Below, piece by piece: positions 12,901-26,361 of a DNA stretch of 64,000 bases. The notes beneath the pieces are model-generated. The model did not search any database. It was not told the DNA's origin and saw nothing but the letters and a program-made list of their open reading frames with translations. Location: the NCBI GenBank assembly GCA_017165825.1, contig CM029385.1:3658398-3722397 (forward strand), in the 5' to 3' direction. The translations under genes were made by a program, and so were the position numbers. How positions within the stretch are numbered: the first letter of the stretch is position 1; each line of letters starts with the position of its first letter. The DNA is from Hepsetus odoe. Lineage: Eukaryota; Chordata; Actinopteri; Characiformes; Hepsetidae.

Positions 12901-15900
12901 AAGCCATACGTCTCATTTAATGTTCAATTCTTGGCCCGGTCATTCCTTCGTAGTCTCTGAAGGTCACACATACGTAGATGCCATCCTTCAAAGGACGCTG
13001 CCCCTGAGACACAGCTTCTGAATCAGTGCTACAATGTCATTGAATCAGAAACGACAGTTCCTGAAGGTCCATTGTTAAAAGGTAAGGAGAAAACTGTTTA
13101 AATTTGACTTCTGGCCATAATATTGCTTTAAAGAGAGATTGTGCCGTAAAGCAAGAAGTCATAAAATGAACAAACAAACAAATAAATAAATAAATAGATA
13201 AATAAACTGTGCCAGACAATTCATGAAAATCCAGTGGGCATCAGTTAGCATGGTCTCGTTTGCATAACATTAAATAGCTCCTAGCATCTTTCAGTTATGA
13301 GAAATGGCTGCATTTTTGGGTGAGCATTTTTTTCTTTGAAGAAAATGTGGGGAGCAACACAGACTAGGAGATCATAAATACTGTTGTTATGGAAATTAAG
13401 CCAAATGTGAGCAAACAGCAAATGTAGGACAACTAGCAAAGATGGAAACTAACATACAGTCGCCATTTAAAAAGCTTGTAACATGGCTGAAGGTCTGAGG
13501 TCAAAATGGAAGCAAGATGAAAGGAATCATTTATGGTGTACTTGGAACAACTATAATGCTTCTGCACGTTTACACAGGAAAATATTTCTCTTTTCAGATT
13601 AACTAGAATTTTCCTAAACCTGTTCAGTCTTTTGTTGTACCTCTTCACTTACGTCATTAAAATAAGCTTTTATGGTGAATGACTTTAGAAAGTTTTCATC
13701 AGCAGCTTTAACAGGAGCATCAACAGGGTCTCAGAAGTTAAAAACCATATTGTCTAGATCCAGCTTCCCTTTATATCAGTATAATCATAGCCATTACCAA
13801 AAAACTAAACAAAACAAACAACAAAAAAAAATCCCCACGAGTCTCAGGTCAGTGAAAAGGTCAAATATCTACTAATGCTGCCTCAATGACTCTCACTACA
13901 TGTTAGCAAAAGTGTTGTAAATGGCCGTAAGCTCTTTAGTGTTCTCCCTCTTTCTTGCACTCTCGGTGGAGCGTAAATTTGGGTCATGGCTCAGTGTGAG
14001 GCTGCAGCCAGGCAGACAAAAGAGCTTTGTATCCGCATTGCTCTGTTCACAGAGCTGCCGTCCGAATGAATCCCGAACAGTTGTCATGTGACCCTCTGCA
14101 GCACAGCGTGACTGGGCTACTTTACGGCTAAAGTGACTGAAGGCGCAGGTCAGAAAATACTCCTGATTCTCAAAATCAGTCCCTAATGGTGAAAAGTGTT
14201 AAGAGCACAAGACAGTAAAACATGGCTTAAAGGAGGCCCTTTTCAAACAGAATACAGAGCAGAACCAGGCAGAATTTGGACAAAAAGTGATTTACAGACA
14301 AGTGAAGTTTCAAAATCTTACAGCTTCTATCTAGTTTGACTACTTGGGCTAGTCTTACAACAAAAAACACATTTTCAGTTTCAGTTTCGTTAGATCTGGG
14401 AGAATCTAAAGTCACTCTGAACGAGAGAAGGTCTCCTCTGAGCTGGTCTATTTCTGATTCAGAATGGCTGCCACATGCCAGCAACTTTCTCATTATCCTT
14501 CCCAAAAATGTTATTAGCTCAGAAATTGTGTTGCATAATCAGGTCTGCTCTATAGAATGAATGCCTAAATTGAGCTGGAATTGAGCTGAAACTGTTCAGT
14601 CTCTTAGGTTATTTTCTGTTTGTGCAGTTTAGATTAAAAAATTAGTTCCAATTAGTTTAAGTTAAAATTGAAGAAACGCACTCCCAGGCGGTACAACAGC
14701 CTGAAGCAGGGTTCACACTACTGGTGTGAATATAAACACAATATATTTCAACAGTGCTCACGATTACGAGCGCTGATACACATGCTATAACTTAAAAGTA
14801 AATAAATAAATTATCTTACATGTCTATTAAGACATTTACCAATCAACACATTAATCTGATATAGAATAGGCATTCAAACAAGATGGGTTTTTTATGGATC
14901 GTTTTTGTAATGTTTGTTCAGGTACATTAGCTCCTTTACAAATGACGCTGTTGCTGGCATATGAGCTGCAGCCTAAACTAGCTGATAGCAGAAGGCTGTG
15001 GGGGACAGAACCAGGGGCCAACAGTCTCACTGGGTTTTCTAAAGAACAATCAACAATCAATGCATTTTACCTGGGAAGATGCGGATCTGAAAATCTAGAT
15101 TCTGTAAATCAAAGGAGACACAGGAAAGGGAGTGAGAGAGAACAGAAAAGAAGTCATGTCAAGTGGAGGCAAATAAACAAAAAAGCCCAAGCACTCCTGC
15201 GTTGAACAAAGCGAGATGACAGAAACATGAAACGGAGAAGAAAGAAGGGGGAAAAAAACAAAACGGAAAGAAAAGAAGGGTGGCTGGCAAAAGGCGCTGA
15301 AATGTCAGCAGTAATTACCAGGCTGAGATAAAGAGCAGCTGCGGTGTGTCAGGCTGCTTCTGCAGGAGCGCACAATGCTCGCCCAACAATAATATCTATT
15401 TCTGTCATCGGGCTGCACGCTTCATCAAAGGCCATCAGAGCGGGCGGGCCTGCTGTAATAAGTGCCATTTACTCCACTGTGTGATTCTGCTGTGAGACAG
15501 GAAAGTGTTGTGAAAATGACCACAGCAGAACCAAGAGCAGTTCTGTTCTGCGCTGGTTAGAAAACAGGCCCTTGTATTTAGTGACATGATGATGATAATG
15601 TATCTGTGGGTATGAGTGTGTGTGTTTGTGTGTGAGATCAAGATGTGTAAGTATATAACACAAACACGCACACATCTTGATAACAGAGTAAGACAGCTGG
15701 AATATGCAAATTAGTCTAACCAAACGCTAAGTTTCAGACGTAGGCCAGTAACATCAGGCTCATGAGGGCAGCGTTAAGAGTTAAAAAGTTTACTTAAAAA
15801 GAGAAAATGGTGATAATAAATGAAATCATTTAGCATGGGTTTTATTATGATCTAGTTTGTGATTGGGAAACACAATATTTTGATATTTCTGATATTTTGT

Positions 15901-18900
15901 GCACAGGTCCCATAGGGTAGCGGTGGTCTAGTGGTAGGATACTTGCCTATGGACCTCTGGATCAAGAAGTCCCCGGTTCGAATCCCACCTCTAGCACTAC
16001 CGTCACTGGGTCCCTGAGCAAGACCCTTAATCCTGTGTCTCCAGGGGGGACTGTCCCTGTAATTAGGACATGTAAGTCGCTCTGGATAAGAGCGTCTGCT
16101 AAATGCCGAAAATGTATCAATGTATCATAATGTATGAGGCTCTTGCCTCCTGGACCACTATGGTTACTAAAGGAAGTCTCTTATCAACATTTCTGAGAGT
16201 GCAAACGTAAACCCTGTTCTACTGCATGTGGGCCAGTTTTGCCCATAACACATGAGCCGAAATGTATCGGCGCCTGAAACTGCTGAACAGGTAACAGGTA
16301 ACAGGTAATTCCATGATGTACCTTGTACCTTGTTGTACCTTAAGCATTCTGACCAATCACTGTGTGGAAATTTGGATACATCAAGGCATGATCTAGCAAA
16401 CATGGATCATTTTGGTCATATTAAATAATAATAATAAACAGTCCTTATAGAGCACTTTTTTTGCTTTTAGATGCAGCTCAAGGTGCTGTACATTTTGCTA
16501 AATTATTAAAACAGTAAATTGTTTGTCAATTGCTGTAAATAACTCCACAAGGAAAACAAGACATTCAACATTTATAAATAAAGAAAATGTCAATGAAATA
16601 GTCAGAGTAAGTTAAAAAAAATAAAGAACACCATTAAAATATTAACAAAAAGCTTTGCTAAATAAAAAAAATCAGCTTTTTAGCTTTTTTAACCAACTGT
16701 AGTTTCCGGAATTCATTGGCAGTTTGTTCCAAAGTTTTGGTGCAAAAAAATGAAAGGCTTCTTCTCTTGTCATTGTATGTTTTATTTGAGGAACCTTCAG
16801 TAAAGTCTGATTAGGAGTGTAGTTTATCAAGCATTCTGTAATGCGTGAAGGTACAGACTAATCCTTCATGTCACTTCCTGGGTTGACCATGGTCTTTGTT
16901 ATACATTCTTTGTTATATATTCTAAGTTTATGTTAATTAAGCAGGCATTTACTTATACAATAAAGTACTTTTGCAATCTGCGGCATAATGTGAGTGAGTG
17001 ACTGTCAGTTTGTGTGTGTGTGTGGCTAACATCACACACAGAGTGTACTCAGTGAGCCAGCTTAGAGTTGCAACAGCTCCAATCCTGCAGGCAGGAGCTC
17101 TACTGTTCTACAGTGAGAGAAGGAGAGAGAACGAGAGACAGTTATTAAAGCTGCTCGAGGCTACTCAAATTAAAAAGGCTCCCCACAGAGAAGTCACCTC
17201 ACTCTCACACCAGGCAGAATGCTGCCCTAACAACTAACCAAACAGCATGAAAATAATACCATAAAGAATGCATGAGAGGGAGAGAGAGAAAAGAGAGGAA
17301 GAGAGCAAGAAAGAGAGAGGGGGGAGAGGAGTATAATTGAAGATATTTAAACTGGAAGAGAGGTGTTGAAGTTGTGATTGATGGGAAGGGTTTAGGGCTG
17401 AGATTTGGATTTTGAGCCCTTTAGAAGAGATGCTGACATGCCTTTGGGATTATCATCAAAGATTTTTAGACTAAATCCTAATCCGGTTTCCAACGGCAGT
17501 CAGACCAGCATTCCAAATACCTTATATATTATTACCAGTATGTTCATCTGTTTCACAATCCTTTAAAGTCAAGGAGCACAGCTTCACAATATGGCAAAAC
17601 TTAAAGCTGTTTTAATACTATACAATAAATACAGTACTGAGCAAAAGTTTTAGGCACCTGATAAAAAAATAAATAATAATAATAAATAAATATGGTTTAT
17701 CTGGGCAGTAAACATTTATTTATTAAGAAAAACACACTTTCTAATAAAGGCACAAACATACTGTTTCTGTTCCTCTGTTTAAGAGGTGCAGTTAATGGAA
17801 TCGTACAGATTACTCTTTGAAAAATTATTTTTCTGATGTATCGTGTTAATGGAATAATTAAAATGAAATATTTGCCAACACTTTTGCACAGCACTGCATT
17901 AGTATATGAAAAGATTTTGCTTTTGTTTGGGGTTTAATTCACCAGAAAATTATTTAAAGGCAGAACAATGACATTTCAGCACATCACTAACTAAACTAAA
18001 CAAGCTGGATTTCCAAAAGCAGGGCAACACTTTTGACTACTACATTACTAGGAATCCTTGTATCAATTTTTAATGAAACATTAGTGTCTCGTGTTCGGTC
18101 AGTGTTTCCCCCCCCCACTCACCCATAAAAAGTTCAATGAAGTTTATCTTGATGCAATTTACTGTGATAATATATTGGCTGCCCACTTCTACTCAAACAT
18201 ACATCATATTTATACACATACTTACCAAATATGGGCAGTGGATGGTGAAGAAGTAGGGGTTACAGTTTTGTTCTTAGGAGCGGGTTGTAGTCTGATAGTA
18301 CAGTGTGTTGTATACCAGTGACGTATCAGCTTACCTCCTGCAGCAGGTCGGCCTGCTCAATTGCCTTCAGGACGTTCTTCTTGGAAGTCTCCTGAGCCTC
18401 TCCGCCCAAAAGGAACTCATCCAGGATGAAGTATGCCTTCTCGAAGTTAAAGATGATGTCCAGCTCGCATACCTGCACCAAAATGACAACACTTGCTGGG
18501 CATTTAAAAGCAGGTTCATAGCAATTAAATTAAAGCATCATTTTAAACACCAAAGTATTGGGATAGATACAATCTGAACTTAATGTTCCCTCCATTTTTT
18601 ATTTTACTTCCAAGTTAATCTTCAAAATAGATTTTATTGTAAAATATAGTTTCTGGCTGTTTTGTTGTGCGTTTTCATCATGTGTCTATTCTGACTGCTG
18701 CTCTGCCTGTAACTCTAATTGGATTTTTTACATTGCATTTTATTTGTATATTTGGTGCACAGATATAAGTAGGTTTTAATGCTGTGGCTGACAGAGTATA
18801 TCCCACCCTTTAACAAGTGCCTCTGCAACAAGATAATAAATCTTAACCGGTCAGTGGTTTAAATGTTGTGGCTGAGCACTGCACTGTTGTATGACCATCA

Positions 18901-21900
18901 ACCTTTGGTTACATTACTGTAACCCATTTCTTTGGCCCATGTTAGCCCAACACTGCTGGGGTGCTAAAGCTACAAGCTCTATTATGTTCATTCTGTGAAG
19001 CACACAATTTCGAGGGCTCATCTGGACACTCGAGCGTTTGACCCCGGCGGTTTTAGTGTGAATAACAGGAAGGCACCTACGCTGCCAAAGTATTTATCCA
19101 GCAGCTCCACATAACGATGAATAATCTCCAGGGTGATCAGTTCGTTGTCCTGGTCCTCAATGGCACAACAGAAATACAGACTGGCATACCTGTGACACAC
19201 ACACACACACACACACACACAATACTATTTTAAACAAAGAAGTTTCTCAGCAGTATTTATCCCACAGTGATTTTCAAGACAAAATATTTTGTACATTTTT
19301 CTATGTACATATTTGCAATCCAGAGAACTCTAATTTATCTGAAAACAGTTCCAAACTGTAGAGTTTTAAACTTTACAGTGGTTCTTCTCTGTATACACCA
19401 GTGACAATTTGGTGAATAACACAGAAGTACATTTTTGTGACTGAAGACTACAAAGCGAAGAACTACACGCTGTGATGGGCAGGCTTTAAAATGCAGAAAC
19501 TGACACTCAACAGCTGTGCTTCCAGAAAGGGCTGCGGCACAACGAGCATTTTTACACGGTGGAGTGTTCTCAAAGATACCCACTCTACCGCATAACCATG
19601 ATTGCCATGGTTTGAGAAAACGAGGTCAGGATGAGTAGAGCCACTTACTTCGGGAAGCATCAAACACTGTGTTGGGATGGCCGTGCAGAATGTAGAAAGA
19701 GCTGCTGAGAACCTTTTCATTAGAACCCCAGAGCAGGAGAAGGGTGTGTATGTATAACTAAGCTAAAGTACATGCACAGTGTGTCCACTAACACTTTCTC
19801 TCGCTTTCTCTCTCTCTCTCTTTCTCTCAACAACCCTGCTGAGCCAGCGCGCGCACTCTATGTAATAAAAGTGCTGCTGTTTTCATTCGACGGGATGTTC
19901 TTTCCATTTGCTCTGTAGAACAGTGAGCCATGCCAGAGCATCCAGCATCTCTGCAGACATTCACATTTTTTCATGTCAACATTGATTTGACTTCTAGTCT
20001 CTCAGATCCAGATAAAAATGTAAGCCTATATACGAGAATTTCCAGTCTATAAATTGAAATAAAACATTTATATCTTGATCTGCAAAACTAGTTCTATATC
20101 TAATCAACTCAGGGAGTGTGTGCAGACTCAAACGAATGAACTGTGGTGCAATGCAACCTTTCCCACTTGAGTTTCATCGAGTTTCCTTTCTTGTTACTGC
20201 AGGACTAAAGCATGCAGCTGTCAGAACTTCCTGCTATAAGGCTGCAGCGTCCAGTTTGTCTTGTTTTGGGCCATTATGGGCAGGAGTGCTGATGCTGCTG
20301 GTTGGTGATTAATTGTTTACAGGCTTGCAGACTCTAAGGGGTGCAGTGAAGATTTCTGTGGCAGATGCTGCACAACTCCAGCTATACTCTAACACAGGCT
20401 GATGTTTTGCAAATTGTAACATAGTGGATTTCATTAATTAGGCATTAGCTGTAGCACTTCTACAGCTCAATTTAATTTTGAAGATATCCTTCCTTCATGC
20501 TGTACATATAAAAGGGCATATAAAACGATGTATGGAATATTAGTATTGCGGTTGTACTGCCATCTATTGCAATTGTGATGCCTTTCACTATTTTAACAGG
20601 CCCTCGTCACTTTTCTGGAATTAAAAAGGCTTGAAACATGTCAGCATTGACAATAGTTTCAATTCAGGACAGGACAGAGAAAGATGTCATGTGAGAATGA
20701 ATGATGATGAATCATGAGCTATATTTGTGGAACGTGCCAAGAGGAAGAAAAAAGAAACTTATATGTAGAAAATGTAAAAAATACGCACTCTTTTAATTCC
20801 TTGGAGAATCAGTGTCTTTAAATAGTTACAAATTGTCAAAATAATTGGACTTCTGTTAGATAAATACCTTGATTCATCAGAAGATTGGATTTTATATAAT
20901 ATATAGCTTTACTGCTCAGTTACCTGATTTCATGATCTTCCTTCACATGAAAAGCAGGCTGTTGAATTTACACAATTACACAACCTCTTACTCGAGATTA
21001 TGGGCGATTGGGAAAGGGATAACTGATGTCCAAATTCTGATTCTTATGTTTAGTACTGTAGCTACAAGGCAAATATTACTAACAGTTTTTTTTTTCCCTA
21101 ACAATATTACTAAAAAGCCTAGTTTGATTTTAATTTAGTTAAATCCTGCAGAAATGAGCCCAACCCCCAGAAACGTCATCAAAGGAAAGAACAACACAAG
21201 CTGACTTTGGGCTAATCTCCAAATGCTTCTTGCTAAAATATTAGAATAATATTACTAATTCTTAATCTGCAAATGGGACACAGTGGTCCTCCTTCTCCCA
21301 AAGAGTAACAGTTATGGGGAAAAAATTACTTTGGACACATCATGACATCAAGAGACCGACTGCAGCCAATAGCTGAATACAAGACTTCCATTCTAACACC
21401 CTGGGTCATCTGGCCGTGCTTCATCTTCAGAAGGATGTAGAGAATGTGTTAGAGTGCATTAATTGATCGTCCTTAATGGAGAGGCCGGGAGACAGGAGGA
21501 GTGAATGAGAGGGAGAGAGAGAAAAGCAGAGGTGAGCTTTTGATCTGCACATGGCCATTCATCTTCAACAGGACTGCAGATGCTCTTGGATTCTGATTTG
21601 GCAAGACTGCTGGTATTGATCTTGCAAATTATCAAATGCCCTCAATGCTAAAAGGAATTCATCGTATTTACACAGTGGCAGCCAAATCTGGCTATGTGTA
21701 TGAAAAAATATACAGTACTGTGCAAAAGTTTTAAGCAGGTGTGAAAAAATGCTGTAAACGCTTTCAGAAATATAAATAATGATTGTTTATTTTTATCAAT
21801 TTACAAAATGCAAAGTGAGCGAACAAAAGAAAAATCTAAATCAAATCAATATTTGGTGTTACTACCTTTTGCCTTCAAAGTCAGGGATTGTGTAGGATTA

Positions 21901-24900
21901 TAGTCGGTGTGTGATCAACCAATTTTACCAAACAGGTGCTGATGATCATCAATGTCACACGGAGGTTGAAACACAGTCATGTTTTGAACAACCTACCAGC
22001 CGAGTTCCTTCAAAACCTGTGTGCAAGTGTACCTAGAAGAATTGATGCTGTTTTGAAGGCAAAGGGTGGTCACACCAAATATTGATTTGCTTTAGATTTC
22101 TCTTTTGTTCATTCACTGCATTTTGTTGATTGATGAAAATAAATGATTAACGCTTCCATTTCTGAAAGCGTTCTTTGTTTAAAAAAAAAAAAAAATTTTT
22201 TATTTGTAACATGCTTTGATTAGTCTGTATATGCAACAAACAAACCCATAAACCTTAAACTTTGACCTCTGCACTGAGTCTGAAGCCCATCATTTCCACA
22301 TCTAGTGATCATTTGAAAATACAGAACCATGTAAATAATAGTTTACATTTCAGGAGTTCCTCAGTCGTACAAAAATTGAACACTCACAGAAAAACATTTG
22401 CATGGTCAAATGTGAGCCTGTATTTGGGTCTTGCAGGCAATTTACAAAGCAACAGCTATTAAATTATATACAGCTAATTATATACCCCTTAAACAATTTA
22501 CTTCTGCCTAAATTATAATATGTTTATAACGTCCTAATATAAATGATGAACAAGACAGCATATAAGCATTTTGTATTAATATGAGAATAGGTAATATAAT
22601 TGGAAAAATAAAGTCAGTTAAATGCCAACAATGTGAAATCAGCTAAATAGTCAAAGAAGCTCAATTTTGGCTACATATCAAAGGCACACCATTGAGTGAT
22701 TTCTGCAGGTTAGCTTGCAGATCCTTTCAGGCGTTTGGCTTCGCTGGGCTCAGCTCTATTTTTGCATCCTCCTTTGATGTGAGTTACTCATGCTATTGTG
22801 TTTTGCGTGGGCCAACAGAGACGCGAGATAGAAAGGGAAACTCAGGCAAGCTGTCTACATGCACATCAACACGTTACAGTTAGTGGATGGTGTGACTACA
22901 GCAGTGAAGCAACTTCAAGCCTCCTTTTCTACCTTCTGCTTGGTAGGTATATCTTCTATGGTGCAGGAGGCATTTAAAAAAAATGCAAACCAAGGTTCAA
23001 AAAACACAATTTCTCTAAAATATGAAGAGGAAAAGGTGGCTGAAATGATGAAAGCACAAAGGAGACTGCAAGTGGAAGATACAATGTCTCTACTGAGCAG
23101 CTACTTTTTACTTGCTGCCCCTGAGGACACTCGGAAATAGCCTAGTTACATTTTCACTCAAGAAGGAGGATGAAAGCTGCTCTTATTTCATCACTTCAGC
23201 ACCTGAATTACTTAGGTGGCCTGACAAGGTCAGCCGGATTAGCCATCCTCTTTCCTAGGTATTCCAGATACCGGTGTAATGACGGCAATTGCTTTTTCGA
23301 TGTCTCTTTGTTCAGCTTTGAAAGGGATCATTGGCTAAAACATCAGACAGAGCCAAGTCAGCACTGCCTTACACACAGTAACATCTGATGTGGTTTAAGT
23401 CTTAACTGTGACTTGTGACTCAAATCTACTGACGGTATCTGATCCAGTTCAAATTATGAGTCACGAGAAAGAGTTTATTTAGAGTTTGAATGTCAGAAAG
23501 TGATGAAGGTTTGGAAGCGAAAGGTGTGTGTACCTGTGCTCTGACAATTTCAGACACGAAGATAATTTTTTTATTAAACAGTATAAAAAAAATAATATCT
23601 CCTTTAAAGGGCATAACTTGATTAAAATAAACTAAATAAAAAAAAAAAAAAGCAAATATGATCTGTGCAAGTCTGATCTTCTTAAAAGAAGCAAGTTCTT
23701 AGACAAACCTAAATCTCAGAAGATCAGAATTTTAGTGACTGACACCAGTTTGCATTTACAGTCACTATTAGCTCATGAGAAGATTATGGGTCCTGAGTCC
23801 TTTCTGTGTTTGCATGTTCTTCGCATGTTTCCAGGGTTTTCACACCCTTCACATAAACTGGAGAGGCAAGAACCTGATTGTGGTTCTCTTTGTATCTAAT
23901 CTGCGATGGACCCGTCTAAAATGAGAATTTCTATTACAGTTCCAGTATCAGTTGTTGGTCCTAAGTTTCAGTCGGATTTCTACCCTTGGGTTTAATTTTC
24001 ATATAAAAAAACAAAACAAAAAAAAACTCCCCTTCAAAATCTAATCCATATGTAAATGTCACTTTCTTTTCTTTTACAATGCTTGTTATTTAAATCAGAT
24101 CAAAAAACTTCTCTCTGAAAAGGGACAGAAAGCCCCAAAAAGTGTTGTAGATTTATGACAAATTAAGGGATAAAGGGTTCAAAGAAGAAAGATGGCTTGA
24201 TTTATAGTCAAAATAATCACTACATCACACAATTATCAATATAGCTGACAGTGATGACCCAAATACAAACACTTTCAGGCTGGTTTCCTGGGACTTTAAT
24301 GTAATGTCGGCCAGATTTTCATTTTACATCCTCAAGTAGACTACCTTTGTTGTGCAAAGACAAATCATGTTCATTAACAACAAAAAAAAATTGAAAGTAA
24401 CTGGGAAGATAAAACAGAATTGCAGCTCACGGCAGGGGAACCAGCTTTTTGCGACGGCTGCCTGATTCACCTTGTGCCACCCATCGGTGAGCCCAAGCAC
24501 CCTGCCTGCTTTGACCTTTACCACCCGCATCAATCAATGCCCTCTTCTACTCTTACCCGCATTCTCAACGTGTTCATACCACACCAAAGCTGCATCCTGT
24601 CACAGTGCAATGAACTGATCTTAATAGGGTTCAGTGAAAAAGTGGAGGAATCTTAAACACACTTGTTTATGTTGTTGCAAACTGTTATATCAGCAGTGGT
24701 GGCCTGAACTTTGGGACAACAAATTGTCAACTGGAGACAACAGTAAATATCAACAGTAAACATCAGTTTGGTAACAACCAAAAGTTGCTTTAAGCCGTCT
24801 GAAATAGGCTCGACACTATAGTCTGCATGGTCAAAAGCCATGGCAGAGTTTGTGAGCAGCAGTGCAGGGGATTGGACCTCTGGCAACAAGCCATGACCAG

Positions 24901-25184
24901 AGCAGAGCTCCAGAGGAAGCCAGAGAGAGGATGGAAAAAGGCAGATTACAGTATGCGATTGAAGATTCATAGCACTGGAAATCTCCTCCGGCCAGAAAAC
25001 AATGATGAGCAGGCGGCTTCAATCTGGAGGGGATTCTCCTTTTCATCTTTTTCTCCATTCCAGCTGTCTGTCTTTCCTCTGTTCTTTTTGCTGCCTCCTT
25101 CTCTCTCCCCCTTCCTTTGTCTTTTTCAAAAACAACTTTTTTCTATTTTAGAATCTAGGCCTTTCTGCAATGTGCCCCCTCTCC

Positions 25185-25275
<91 letters not shown>

Positions 25276-26311
25276 CCAAGTCATTTCTTTCCTCAGTTGA
25301 ACTACTTTGTCACCTTTGTGGAACTGTCAAGGTACTGTCTGTGAATTCTACACACTCATACACACAGAGGAACACATGCCAAATCCTGGAGATACATCTT
25401 ACCTGCAGTCAGGAAATCACGTATTCAATTTGCAGTGCTCTCAGTCTTCGGCTTTCGAATGCTGCTAATTAAAACTCTTTCATTTGGGAAACTACCTCAC
25501 CTTTGCCATTCTATCAGCATGATCAGCTACAACATCTGATCTACTAATGCAACACCAGGGATGCACCAGTTCTCCATAAATACTGATGCCAATGTCTGAT
25601 CTCAGGGTATCTCAGACAATACCGTGCACTGACTGGACACCAGGTGCTCCATTAATGTACAACAACTTATGGGACTCTTCCACTGGCACCAGGAACCAAG
25701 CCACGCCCGACCCATGCTATGCAGAGGGGTTTTACCATTATAAATAAGTGCTGGTTTGAGAACGCCTGCTTGCTAGCAGCGTGAAGTCTTTAACACTGAA
25801 CACTGAATTCACACCAGGCTATCCAGTCCTAATGCATCAAAATGAATTACAAGGGTAATCAATTAAGGGTAATCAATTGCTCCCATAAGCTTTTGTGATG
25901 TGCTTGGATGCAAAGGAAAGAAGGAATCCACCAACGTATCTATGGTTTAAATTGGTATAAACAGTGTTCAGATACACAACTCCCTTTTATGCATTTTTAT
26001 AATCCGCAGTTATACCTTGCTATGAACAGGGATTACTTTTCTTATCCTGCTGACAACTGCACACAATTACTTTGCTTTGTCTCATCAAGCAAACCTTATT
26101 AAACAGTAGAGCAATATAAACAAAAATGTGCATATTATATTATGTTGTTCTTCTCACCTAAATATAATGTGACCTCACTTGGGCACAAGATTAACCTTCA
26201 AAATAAGCATTTAGGAATTTGTAAAATCTTGCGTTTTTAAAGAACAGTGGTTGCTTGTGTAGATTTTGACTCAGAGATTCAGAGTGCGCAGCAGTTCTGT
26301 TTTTATGAACA

Positions 26312-26361
<50 letters not shown>

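Larger units (their letters stand above)
6998..18334. other. ap1s2 last intron: transposon remnants, no other gene
   Basis: This 11.3 kb intron contains the Tc1, RTE, hAT, MITE and SINE remnants listed separately, a CAA repeat at 10870-10893, and short TAATAA and CA runs around 11460-11515. I checked it for the standard ap1s2 terminal exon (ETPRSVLEEIGLT) on the minus strand by looking for the required CCAATCTC or CCAATTTC-like patterns and found none. No other conserved exon was recognised. Confidence 0.65.

Noticed and set aside
15915..16000. tRNA-like sequences with A and B boxes (also in the other SINEs)
   Set aside because: They do not fold into intact cloverleaf tRNAs and continue into SINE bodies, so they are retroposon heads and not tRNA genes.
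24827..25300. 157-codon plus-strand open frame
   Set aside because: Its second half reads through the (CT)n(CA)n microsatellite as Ser-Leu and His-Thr repeats, and the first half has no conserved motif.
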